NCBI RefSeq assembly: GCF_013450155.1
Contig: NZ_JACCKD010000008.1
Coordinates: 62,001 to 126,000, forward strand
Source: Haloechinothrix aidingensis
GTDB lineage: Bacteria; Actinomycetota; Actinomycetes; Mycobacteriales; Pseudonocardiaceae
Length of the DNA: 64,000 nucleotides
Direction of reading: 5' to 3'
Below the pieces are notes generated by a model. It worked only from the letters and a program-made list of their open reading frames with translations. It ran no database searches and was not told the origin of the DNA. The translations under genes and the position numbers were made by a program. This document shows, one piece after another, positions 9,558-19,421 of the stretch. Position 1 is the stretch's first letter, and each line of letters opens with the position of its first letter.

Positions 9558-10037
9558 TTACCGCCCTTCCGGCCGCGTCCACACCCCGGCCTTGCCGCCC
9601 TCTTTGCGGTCCAGCCGTACCCCGTCCATCGACGCGGCCGCGTCGACGGCCTTGACCATGTCGTGCAGCGCCAGCCCGGCGACGCTGACCGCGGTCAACG
9701 CCTCCATCTCCACCCCGGTGCGTTCGGTGGTGCGCGCCGTGGCCGTCACGTGCACCTCGCTGTGTCCGAGCTCGAACTCCACATCGACACCCGACAGCGC
9801 GATCGGGTGACACAGCGGCACGAGATCCGGGGTGCGCTTGGCGCCCATGATCCCCGCGATCCGTGCCGTGGCCAGCGCGTCACCCTTCGGTAACCCGCCC
9901 TCCGCCAGCAAAGCCACCACCTCGGCCGTGGTGTGCAACGTTCCCGAGGCCACCGCCGTGCGCGCGGCGGCAGGCTTCTCCGACACGTCCACCATCCGCG
10001 CCGCACCGGACTCGTCGAGGTGGCTGAACTCACTCAT
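9558..10037 (-). CDS. moaC: cyclic pyranopterin monophosphate synthase
   Basis: The 159-residue MoaC converts the MoaA product to precursor Z (cPMP). The family motifs are present: MVDVSEKP, KTPDLVPLCHPI with the active-site histidine region, and GVEMEALTAVSVAGLALHDMVKA. The start MSEFSHLDE at 10037 is supported by the alignment to family length. MoaA is not in this window. Three bases separate it from the downstream Mog-MoaE gene, so the two form an operon. Confidence 0.95.
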   Translation of the reverse strand: MSEFSHLDESGAARMVDVSEKPAAARTAVASGTLHTTAEVVALLAEGGLPKGDALATARIAGIMGAKRTPDLVPLCHPIALSGVDVEFELGHSEVHVTATARTTERTGVEMEALTAVSVAGLALHDMVKAVDAAASMDGVRLDRKEGGKAGVWTRPEGR

Positions 10038-10073
10038 CGCCTACGAGGATAGTGCGTAGGCGTGGCGCACTGA

Positions 10074-11459
<1,386 letters not shown>

Positions 11460-11532
11460 GGCAACCCCGAATCGACATGTGGGTGCGTGTGAGGCTCGCC
11501 TCAGAGCCTAACGCTGCTGGTTCCCAGCGGGG

Positions 11533-11721
11533 TCACGACCGGTTGATCTCGGTTTCGGGATGCTCGTACGGCACCGAGTCGAGCGGGAAGGAGACGTCAC
11601 CGTACGGCGACTGCGAACCCTGCGTATCGGACACCAGCTCGGAAACGGGCGTCTGCCCGTCGTCCAGCTGCGGCCACTGCGGGTCGATACGGTCCGGGTC
11701 AACCTTCTTGCTGTCTGCCAC
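11533..11721 (-). CDS. small conserved actinobacterial protein
   Basis: A 62-residue acidic protein reads VADSKKVDPDRIDPQWPQL and ends ETEINRS. The GTG at 11721 has an excellent ribosome site (GGAGG six bases upstream), and the longer upstream frame is not needed. The protein is soluble with no recognised domain. It lies divergent from the helicase-associated gene, the position of Rv0863 next to Rv0862c. The conserved position and strong start make it real; function unknown. Confidence 0.72.
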   Translation of the reverse strand: MADSKKVDPDRIDPQWPQLDDGQTPVSELVSDTQGSQSPYGDVSFPLDSVPYEHPETEINRS

Positions 11722-11908
11722 GTCGTCCTCCGCGGTGCGCTCGGTGATGCGTCGAGTGTCGTGTGTCAACGTTCTCGACACGCCTGCCTCTAGTTTGCCG
11801 TACCTCGATCTCGCCCGTCGCGCTGGTCCCACGACGGCAAGCTGCCGGGCGCGCGTCCCCGGCCACGCCTCGTGAGCCGCCCGCGCACACACTCGGTATC
11901 GTGGCGCC

Positions 11909-14248
11909 GTGTCTGCGACCTCTCTCGCGCACTGGCTGCGCTCGGTGAGCGACGACGAGCTGGCCCGCATGCTCGCCGCCCGGCGCGACCTGGCGACGCC
12001 GCCGCCCGCCGACACGAACGTGCTCGCCACCCGCGCGGGCACCGCGGGCTCGGTGGCCAGGGCCTGCGAGGACCTCGACACCTTCACGCTGGCCGTGCTG
12101 GAGGCGCTGCTCGTGCTCGACGCGGACGCCGCGCCGGTCACCACGGAGGCTGTGGACGAGCTCGCGGGCGCGCCCACCCGTCGCGCGCTCGCGCGGCTGC
12201 GCAGGATGGCGCTGGCCTGGGGAGACGACAGCGCTGTCCACGCCGTGCCCGCCGCCCGCGAGGTACTCGGCCCCTACCCGGCGGGGCTCGGCAGGGACCT
12301 TCCCTGGCTGCGCGACACGGACGTGCACAAGGAGCTGGAGGCGCTGACCCAGCCGGAACGCAAGCTGCTCGACACGCTCGCGGCCGGACCTCCGGTCGGC
12401 AACACCAAGGACGCCGGCTCGGACACCCCGCTGGAGCAGGCCCGTACCCCGGTGCAGAGCCTGCTCGCCCGCGGCCTGCTTGTCCGCAAGGACAGCGGCA
12501 CCGTCGAGCTGCCCCGGCAGCTGGGGCTGGCGCTGCGCGGGAAGCCGATCTTCCCCGACACGGTGCGCACCGAACCCGCGCCGGAGACCTACCCGCATGC
12601 CACGGAGACCGTGGACAGCACGGCCGCCGGTGAGGCGATGGAGTTGAACCGGCACATGGAGTCGCTGCTGGAGTCGTGGGCGCGAACCCCGCCGCCGGTA
12701 CTCAAGGCAGGCGGGCTCGGCGTGCGCGAGGTGCGCCGGATCGCCCGCGAGCTCGAGATCGACGAGGCTCGCGCGGTGCTGCTCGCCGAGCTGGCGTACG
12801 GAGCAGACCTGGTGGCCGAGAGCACCGCGACCGAGCCCGAGTGGCTGCTGACGAACCTGGCCGACAGCTGGCTCGGCTCGCCACCGGCACATCGCTGGGC
12901 CGTCCTGGCCACAGCCTGGCTCGATCTGCCCCGCCTGCCCTGCCTCGCCTACAGCGCGGCCGCGGCGCGTGCCGGTGGCACCGCGGAGAAGGACAAGCAG
13001 CCCACGCCGCTGTCCACCCAGCTGCACAAGCCCCGCGCCGCGACCGCGCGCCGCCGCGCACTCGAAGCGCTCGCCGAGCTGCCGGACGGCACGGGCATAG
13101 CGGGCGGGGAGGAGCTCGTCACGCTGCTCGCCTGGCGCAACCCGCGCCGGGACGGCCCGTTGCGCGACGAGATGGTCCGCGCCGCGCTGTGGGAGGCGTC
13201 GGCTCTCGGGGTGGTCGCTCTCGGCGCTGTCACCACCGCGGCACGCACGTTGCTGGAGCCTGCTGAGGAGCCCGCACGGGAACCCACCGGCGAGGCCGGG
13301 GAGGACTCCGCTGGGGAGACCGCGGACGAGCGCAGGCGGCGCGCGACGGCCGCCATGGCCGAGTCCATGCCCGCGCCGGTCGATCACGTGCTGGTGCAGG
13401 CCGACCTCACCATCGTCGCGCCGGGACCGCTGGAACCGGGTCTGGCTGCCGAGATCACAGCGGTGGCCGACATCGAGTCGGCGGGACACGCCACCGTCTA
13501 CCGGGTGACCGAGGACTCCGTCCGCCGTGCCCTCGACTCCGGGCACAGTGCCGAGGAGTTGCACGACCTGTTCGCCCGCACCTCACGCACACCGGTGCCG
13601 CAGGGCTTGACCTACCTCATCGACGACGTGGCGCGCAGGCACGGCAGGCTGCGCGCGGGGACGTGCGCGTCCTTCCTCCGCTGCGACGACGAGGTCGTGC
13701 TCGCGGAGATCCTCAACAGTCCGGCGGCAGGGGAGCTCGACCTGCGCCGGATCGCGCCGACGGTGCTGGTCAGCGGATCGCCACTGGCCGAGGTCCTGGA
13801 CGGGCTGCGCGAGCGCGGGTTCACCCCGGCAGCGGAGGGACCGGACGGCCGGGTACTGGACGTGCGTGCCGAGGAGCAGCGCACCCCGAAGCGGGCTCCC
13901 GCGCGGCGGCGGTCCCACGGCGCGACCGGGGCGACCGGGGCGAGCACCTCGGAGCGCATCGCCGACGTCGTCGCGCGCATCCGCTCGGGCGACCGTGCCG
14001 CGTCGACCCGGCGCGGAGCGGGCGTCCGCAACCCCGGGGGCGAAGGGGACACGTCGGCGACGCTCGAGCTGCTGACCCGCGCGAGCCTGCAGCGCAGGGA
14101 GGTCTGGATCGGGCTCGTCGACAGGCACGGCACGGCCAGCCAGCACATCGTGACCCCCACCCGCGTGGGCGGCGGCGTGCTCGAGGGCGACGACAACGAG
14201 CGCTACCCGCTGCACCGCATCACCTCGGCGGCGTTCGTCGAGTCGTGA
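11909..14248 (+). CDS. helicase-associated domain protein (Rv0862c-like)
   Basis: The 779-residue protein begins SATSLAHWLRSVSDDELARML, a signature I recognise from the actinobacterial proteins annotated as XPB/Ssl2-like helicase N-terminal or helicase C-terminal domain proteins. No Walker A or DEAD box is present, so it cannot be a helicase by itself. Residues 480-700 contain the segment LVQADLTIVAPGPLEPGL and TYLIDDVARRHGRLR, the 'helicase_C_3' type region. In M. tuberculosis Rv0862c is next to the XPB helicase Rv0861c; here the helicase is 5 kb downstream on the same strand, separated by the conservon cluster. Likely a partner of XPB in DNA repair, an inference from position. Confidence 0.85.
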   Translation: MSATSLAHWLRSVSDDELARMLAARRDLATPPPADTNVLATRAGTAGSVARACEDLDTFTLAVLEALLVLDADAAPVTTEAVDELAGAPTRRALARLRRMALAWGDDSAVHAVPAAREVLGPYPAGLGRDLPWLRDTDVHKELEALTQPERKLLDTLAAGPPVGNTKDAGSDTPLEQARTPVQSLLARGLLVRKDSGTVELPRQLGLALRGKPIFPDTVRTEPAPETYPHATETVDSTAAGEAMELNRHMESLLESWARTPPPVLKAGGLGVREVRRIARELEIDEARAVLLAELAYGADLVAESTATEPEWLLTNLADSWLGSPPAHRWAVLATAWLDLPRLPCLAYSAAAARAGGTAEKDKQPTPLSTQLHKPRAATARRRALEALAELPDGTGIAGGEELVTLLAWRNPRRDGPLRDEMVRAALWEASALGVVALGAVTTAARTLLEPAEEPAREPTGEAGEDSAGETADERRRRATAAMAESMPAPVDHVLVQADLTIVAPGPLEPGLAAEITAVADIESAGHATVYRVTEDSVRRALDSGHSAEELHDLFARTSRTPVPQGLTYLIDDVARRHGRLRAGTCASFLRCDDEVVLAEILNSPAAGELDLRRIAPTVLVSGSPLAEVLDGLRERGFTPAAEGPDGRVLDVRAEEQRTPKRAPARRRSHGATGATGASTSERIADVVARIRSGDRAASTRRGAGVRNPGGEGDTSATLELLTRASLQRREVWIGLVDRHGTASQHIVTPTRVGGGVLEGDDNERYPLHRITSAAFVES

Positions 14249-14300
14249 GGACGGGCCCGTCGCGTGGGATACCGGCGGGCGCTGCGGGTCCGGGGCAGCC

Positions 14301-14720
14301 CTACAGGTTGCGCAGCCCGCTCAGCAGCCGGTCGAGGAACTCCTTCGAGGAGGCCTCGCCGAAGGGCAGGCCGGGGTCGTGTACGTGCACCAGGCCCGCT
14401 CGCATCATGTCCGCGACGATCACCTTCACCACGCCGAGCGGCAGCCCCAGCTCGGTCACCACGTCGGACAGCGCCCTCGGCTGGGTACAGAAGTCACAGA
14501 TGCTGCGCTGCTCCGCGGTCCGCACGCCCTCGTACCGCATACCGGTCTCGCTTGTCGAGACCATCGCCTCCAGCTCGAGGTCGTGTTCGGGGCGGGTGCG
14601 TCCCCCGGTACGGGCGTAGGGGCGCACCAGCGACCTCCTGCGCTGCTCGGGGGCGACCGAGGACGCGCGGGGCGGCGCTTGAACATGCAGCCTGCTGTCA
14701 CCGTCGCGCTCGTTCGTCAC
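14301..14720 (-). CDS. DUF742 protein (conservon CvnC)
   Basis: The 139-residue protein is a compact DUF742 winged-helix-like domain (SLVRPYARTGGRT to LLSGLRNL), the CvnC component of a conservon. It shares the ends VRPY...GGRT and GLRNL with the orphan at 1265-2380. It is last in an operon with the sensor ATPase and the roadblock protein. The usual fourth gene, the CvnD Ras-like GTPase, is missing: the next gene downstream is convergent and ends 52 bases away. Confidence 0.9.
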   Translation of the reverse strand: MTNERDGDSRLHVQAPPRASSVAPEQRRRSLVRPYARTGGRTRPEHDLELEAMVSTSETGMRYEGVRTAEQRSICDFCTQPRALSDVVTELGLPLGVVKVIVADMMRAGLVHVHDPGLPFGEASSKEFLDRLLSGLRNL

Positions 14721-14799
14721 GCCTCACCCCCGGTGTCGCGTCGTCACCCGGGCCCTACGGCCCGGCTATGCGAGTCTGCCACGTACCCCGCACGGAAAG

Positions 14800-15192
14800 C
14801 TACTCGCTAGTAGCACGCTGCTGCCCCAACCGCTCGACGAGCAGCGACATCTCGTAGGCCACCGTGCCCATGTCGCTGCGTGGCGACGCCAGCGCCGCCA
14901 CGCACGACCCGTCGCTGACCGTCATCAGCAACAGGAAGCCGAGCTCCATCTCCACGACAGCCTGGTGCACGCGCCCGGCCGCGAGGCAGTCAGCCACACC
15001 GGCCGTCATGCCGAGCATCCCCGTGACGACCGTGGCCAGCTCCCCGGCGCGGGCCGGGGGCAACCCGGCCGAACCGGCGAGCAGGTCGCCGTCGGCCGAG
15101 ACGATCACCCCGTGCGCCACACCCGGCACTCGCTCAACGAAGTCCGTGATCAGCCATTCATGACCTGTCGGCCGGCCAGCGGAGCTCGTCAC
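14800..15192 (-). CDS. roadblock/LC7 protein (conservon CvnB)
   Basis: The 130-residue protein has the roadblock/LC7 fold: LITDFVERVPGVAHGVIVSADG followed by the helix region with LATVVTGMLG and a late beta strand (FLLLMTVSDGSCVAALAS). Such proteins are thought to act with MglA-like GTPases. The GTG at 15192 has a GAGGAGAG ribosome site; an ATG 18 codons upstream lacks one. It sits between the sensor ATPase and the DUF742 protein. Confidence 0.9.
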   Translation of the reverse strand: MTSSAGRPTGHEWLITDFVERVPGVAHGVIVSADGDLLAGSAGLPPARAGELATVVTGMLGMTAGVADCLAAGRVHQAVVEMELGFLLLMTVSDGSCVAALASPRSDMGTVAYEMSLLVERLGQQRATSE

Positions 15193-15279
15193 GGTCTCTC
15201 CTCGTTCGACGTGCCCAACCGTCCCGACCACGGGCCGCAGTCTCACACGACCGCACGCATGACCTCATGGCGGGCCAGC

Positions 15280-18054
15280 CTATTCACCCGGACTCTCTTG
15301 TCGAGCCCGCCGCAGGCCGTCCAGCAGGCCCACCATCCGCTGGCGAACGGCCTCCGGATCCCGCGAGACCACCTCGAGGGCGGTGCTGCCGTTCACCCCG
15401 GCCGCAGCCGGTTCGCGACCGTGTTCGGCCAGGTCACGGACGGTTTCCATGGCGGGGGAACCCGCGTAGTCGACCAGGTCCGCGAGGCCGTCCCCGAGGT
15501 CGAGCTCGCCCCGGCTCGCCGGCGGTATCGCCGCATCACCGGAACTGTCATCCTCCGTCAAGTTCACCCCAATGGCGGCACTCGCGCGCGTGATGTTCCG
15601 GATTGTGGGAGCGTCGAGCCATCCCGCCCCGGCGCCGTGCTCCACCCCGTCGTTCGCCGGTTCCGGTGACTGGTCCTCTCCCGCGTTCTCACCCGCATCG
15701 CCGGAGTCCGGTTCCTCCGCCGAGCCGGCCTCCTCCGGCTCGGCACCGCCGACCGGCTGGTCACCGGCCTCACCTGGACGAAGGGCCTCGAACCATCGCG
15801 TCAGCAGGTCCTGGTAAGCGGGGAAGCGTTCGGTGGGTTGCTCGTCGTCGAGCGGATGTGGCTGCACGCCTTCACTGCCGGCAGCCGGGCCGTCGCCCAC
15901 AACGGGGGCCCGCTTCGGCGGTCCGGCCGGTGCCGGCGCCGGGCTGTGCGCACCCCCCGTTTCCCCGGGGCGTTCCAGCGCATCCGTCTTGCGCAGGTCC
16001 GGCCGCCGCAACGGCCCCACGGACGAGGAGTCCGACACGTCCGCCGGCAGGTCGTTGATCAGCTCGGCGGGCACGAGCAGCGAGGCCGTCAACCCGCCCG
16101 ACGGGGCGTTGCGCAACCACACCGCGAGGTCGTGCCGCTGGGCGAGGCAGGCGACCACGTACAGGCCCATCCGCCGGGTCGCCTCCACGTCGATCTCGGG
16201 AGGTTCGGCCAGCCGCGCGTTCGCGCGCTCGATCGCCTCCTGGGACAGCCCCGGGCCGTAGTCGGTGATCTCCACCAGCCACTGACCGCGGTGGTTCATC
16301 GAGCTCGCCACGGTCACCGCGGTATCGGCCTCGGAGCTGTTCGTGGCGTTCTCCAGCAACTCGGATATGATATGCACCACATCGCTGACCGCGTCCCCGC
16401 GGATCGCGATCGGCGGCGGGTCCAGCATCCGCACCCGCTGGTACTGGTCGATCTCGGACAGCGCAGCGCCGAGCACCTCGGCCGCAGGCACCGTGCCGGG
16501 AAGCATCCGCACGTAGTCGTTCCCGGTCAGCACGAGCAGGTTCTCGCCGATCCTGCGCAGCCGGGCAGCCAGGTGATCCAGCTCGAACAGGTTCGCGAGG
16601 TTCTCCGGGTCGCGTTCCTCGGCCTCCATCCTGTCCAGCACGGCCAGCTGGCGCTCGGACAGCTCACGGCCGGCCTGCGACAGGTTCACGAACATGGCGT
16701 TGACGTTCGTCCGCAGCGCGGCCTGCTCCGCGGCGAGCCGCACGGCCTCACCGTGCACGGCGTCGAAGGCCCGCGCGACCTGACCCAGCTCCTCCCTGCT
16801 GTACACCGGGACCGGAGCGACCTCCGTGGACCACTGCGCGCCCGGATCGTCCCGCATCCCGCGTACCGCGGCGGGCAGCCTGCGTTGCGCCACATCGAAT
16901 GCCGTGGTGCGCAGCGTGCGCAGCGGGCGCAACAGCGAGCGCGCGATCACCATCGTGAGGACGGTGGCCAGCAACAACAACCCCAGGACGATGGCGCCGT
17001 CGCGCACAACGGCGGTACTGGTCCGGTCCGCGAGCTCGTCGGTCCGCTCCTGCATACCGACCAGCAGCGCGTCCTCGGCCTCCGCGGCCAGGTTGATCGT
17101 GTAGGTGGAGGCGGTGTCCCATTCCTCCGCGTCGAGGTCGCTGAGGGAACGATCGCTCTCGGCCCTGGTGAGCACGGCCTCGCTGATGTCGTTGCCGTTG
17201 TCCACGATCAGACCCGTCATGGTGTCCTCGTAGATCTGCTGCTGCTCCCAGCTGGCGAACGTGCGGAAGTCCGCGACGGCGGCGTCCCGCTCGGCCCGCG
17301 CGCCGAGCAGGTCACGGGTGGACTGCTGGTCGAGCTCGCCCCGGCTGATGCCCTCGGCGATCAGCGCACGCTCGACGGACATCTTCTCCTTGGCCCGCGC
17401 CAGCGTCGACGCCGCCAGGTGCGCGCGTACCAGCTCCGGCTCGCGGATCGTGGCCACGGCCTGCTCGCGGATGGCCATCAGGCTGGTGATCAGCTCGGTG
17501 TAGGAACGCCGCACCGCGTCCGGCGGGTACTCCGAGTGCTCCGAGGCGTACCGCAGGCCGGTCAGCACGTTCATGCGCTCGTCGACCTCGTCGAACGCCG
17601 CGACCCTGTCCTCGCTGAGGTCGTCGCGTGCCGAGCGGAAGTCGTTGCTGAACGTGCCGAGCTGCTCGTCGACACGCTCCCGCTGCGTGCGCACCTCGTC
17701 GAGAGCACCGTCGCGCCCGCGCGCTACATAGCGCACCGTGATGTCCCGCTCGCGCTGCAGCGTGTGCACCAGCTTCGCCAGCGAGGTCTCCATGCTCACC
17801 CGCGTGGACAGCTGCTCGAGGCGGTCGGCGGACTCTTGCTCGCTCACCAGCCGCAAGCCGATCAGCGCGACCGCGGTCAGGGTAGGGATGAGCAGGACAG
17901 CGAGCAGCTTCGTGCGCAGCGACCAGTTGCGGAGTCGCCACCGGCCGGACTGCCCGGCAGTGGGGACGGGTACCCCGGCCTCATCGGTGCCGTCCCGCCC
18001 GGCGCCGGGGTAACCGGCAGCCTCGCCGGAACGACGGCTGCTGCGACGGGCCAC
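15280..18054 (-). CDS. nitrate/nitrite-type sensor histidine kinase-like ATPase (CvnA)
   Basis: A membrane sensor of about 924 residues. After an N-terminal transmembrane helix (LLAVLLIPTLTAVALIGL) comes a large helical extracytoplasmic region of the NIT type (nitrate- and nitrite-sensing), a second helix (LGLLLLATVLTMVIA), a HAMP segment, then the conservon linker FELDHLAARLRRIGENLLVLTG and a HATPase domain with N box (SELLENATN) and G1 box (DYGPGLS). The last 250 residues are acidic and low-complexity with a conserved C-terminal MVGLLDGLRRARQ. I chose the GTG at 18054, preceded by AAAGGA; a GTG at 18078 is possible. It heads the operon CvnA-CvnB-CvnC. No canonical DHp histidine is seen, as usual for CvnA. 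Confidence 0.9.
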   Translation of the reverse strand: MARRSSRRSGEAAGYPGAGRDGTDEAGVPVPTAGQSGRWRLRNWSLRTKLLAVLLIPTLTAVALIGLRLVSEQESADRLEQLSTRVSMETSLAKLVHTLQRERDITVRYVARGRDGALDEVRTQRERVDEQLGTFSNDFRSARDDLSEDRVAAFDEVDERMNVLTGLRYASEHSEYPPDAVRRSYTELITSLMAIREQAVATIREPELVRAHLAASTLARAKEKMSVERALIAEGISRGELDQQSTRDLLGARAERDAAVADFRTFASWEQQQIYEDTMTGLIVDNGNDISEAVLTRAESDRSLSDLDAEEWDTASTYTINLAAEAEDALLVGMQERTDELADRTSTAVVRDGAIVLGLLLLATVLTMVIARSLLRPLRTLRTTAFDVAQRRLPAAVRGMRDDPGAQWSTEVAPVPVYSREELGQVARAFDAVHGEAVRLAAEQAALRTNVNAMFVNLSQAGRELSERQLAVLDRMEAEERDPENLANLFELDHLAARLRRIGENLLVLTGNDYVRMLPGTVPAAEVLGAALSEIDQYQRVRMLDPPPIAIRGDAVSDVVHIISELLENATNSSEADTAVTVASSMNHRGQWLVEITDYGPGLSQEAIERANARLAEPPEIDVEATRRMGLYVVACLAQRHDLAVWLRNAPSGGLTASLLVPAELINDLPADVSDSSSVGPLRRPDLRKTDALERPGETGGAHSPAPAPAGPPKRAPVVGDGPAAGSEGVQPHPLDDEQPTERFPAYQDLLTRWFEALRPGEAGDQPVGGAEPEEAGSAEEPDSGDAGENAGEDQSPEPANDGVEHGAGAGWLDAPTIRNITRASAAIGVNLTEDDSSGDAAIPPASRGELDLGDGLADLVDYAGSPAMETVRDLAEHGREPAAAGVNGSTALEVVSRDPEAVRQRMVGLLDGLRRARQESPGE

Positions 18055-18397
18055 ACCCGGGTTCCTTTCCACGTCCACACGCTGCGGCGTTGACGGCGCG
18101 CGCTGTTCGTTCAGTCGAGAACGGTACCTACCGGCCGCTGGACAGTACCGACCGAGGACGGTGTATACCGTCCACCGGAAGCACCGGCCGAACGCCGTGC
18201 CTACCGGCTACCCGAGGGTAGCCTTAGGTCGCGAGCCGCGAAAGACGCTCGGCCACCCCGCTCCCGCACACCCGGCGCGGCGAGGCATGCGGACCGTCCG
18301 GACAGGCCGGGCGGGCGTTACAATCCTGGCCGCACGCCGAACGAACCACCTGACCGGCGTGCGATGAACGCCGGGGAAATCGACGCGGAAGGCACGC
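18055..18397. other. divergent promoter region
   Basis: About 340 bases between the conservon operon (minus) and a substrate-binding protein gene (plus). It contains an inverted repeat GGACGG-TGTATA-CCGTCC at 18156-18173, which could be an operator for either side. No open frame here looks real. Confidence 0.5.
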
Positions 18398-19390
18398 ATG
18401 CCCACACGCGCGGTACAGCGCGCGAGCAGCATCGCGCTCGCTCTCGCGATCGTCCTGTTCAGCGGCGGCTGCGCGCTGGTCTCCGGCGAGTCCAGGCAGC
18501 GCGAGGACCCGGGGCTGGAGCTGGAGACCCTGCGGGTCGGGGTGTTCGACTCGATCGGCACCGTCCCGCTGCGGTTCGGTGTGGCGCAGGGCATCTTCGC
18601 CAAGGAAGGCCTCGACATCGAGCTGGTGCAGCACGACGACCGCGCAGGCGTCCTCGAGTCGCTGTCGGCGGGCGAGGTCGACGTCGCCTACGCCTGCAAC
18701 GTCACCGTGCTCGACCGTGCCGCCGACGGCGCCCCGTACCAGTTCCAGGGGGAGGCCTACGTCTCCGGGCCGGAGACGATGGCGTTGGTGACGCTTCCCG
18801 GGACAGGCCCCGGCGAGCTCGGGGACCTGGACGAGGCGACGATAGCGGTCCGCCCGGAAAGCGCGGCAGGCGAGCTGACCACCCGCTCCCGCCTGGAGAC
18901 CGAAGGGATCGACCCCGGCGGCGTCACGTTCACCGAGCTACCGTTCGACGACGCCATGCGCGCCCTTGGCTCCGGGGAGGCCGACGCCGCGTGGCTGTCC
19001 GAGCCGGATATCAGCACCGCCCAGCGGGAGTTCGGGGCGACGCTCCTCGCGGACACCGCGCGCGGCGAGATGCACGAGTTCCCCATGTCCAGCTACGTGG
19101 CCGTGCGGGACACCGCCGAGGCCAACCCGAACACGTTCAGCCTGTTCCGCAACCTGCTCCAGCGCTCCCAGGAGCTCGGCAGCGACCCGCCGACGATCCG
19201 CGGACTGCTACCCGAGTTCACCTCCATCGACGAGACGGACTCGGCACTGGTCGCGCTCGGCAGCTACCCGACCGCGCTGAACGGCTCGCGGCTGCAGCGG
19301 GTGGCCGATCTCATGCACGACGCCGGGATGCTCGACCAGCGGCTGGACGTGCTGTCCCTGCTACCCGAGTCCGAGCAGGCGGGATCCTGA
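18398..19390 (+). CDS. orphan ABC-type substrate-binding lipoprotein (NMT1/THI5-like)
   Basis: The 330-residue lipoprotein has a signal sequence with a clear lipobox (LFSGGC, residues about 21-26), then VGVFDSIGTVPLRFGVAQGIFAKEGL, the first strand-helix of the NMT1/THI5/SsuA-like family that binds small organosulfur, nitrogen or thiamine-precursor molecules. ATG 18398 has a GGAAGG ribosome site. No permease or ATPase genes are near, so it is an orphan binding protein or a sensor partner. It sits divergent from the conservon operon. Ligand not known. Confidence 0.85.
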   Translation: MPTRAVQRASSIALALAIVLFSGGCALVSGESRQREDPGLELETLRVGVFDSIGTVPLRFGVAQGIFAKEGLDIELVQHDDRAGVLESLSAGEVDVAYACNVTVLDRAADGAPYQFQGEAYVSGPETMALVTLPGTGPGELGDLDEATIAVRPESAAGELTTRSRLETEGIDPGGVTFTELPFDDAMRALGSGEADAAWLSEPDISTAQREFGATLLADTARGEMHEFPMSSYVAVRDTAEANPNTFSLFRNLLQRSQELGSDPPTIRGLLPEFTSIDETDSALVALGSYPTALNGSRLQRVADLMHDAGMLDQRLDVLSLLPESEQAGS

Positions 19391-19421
19391 GCGAGCCGCG
19401 GAGCACGCTATAAAGGGGGGT

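Noticed and set aside
15838..18093. Long plus-strand open frame opposite the sensor ATPase
   Set aside because: It mirrors the codon pattern of the sensor gene and has no domain or ribosome site.
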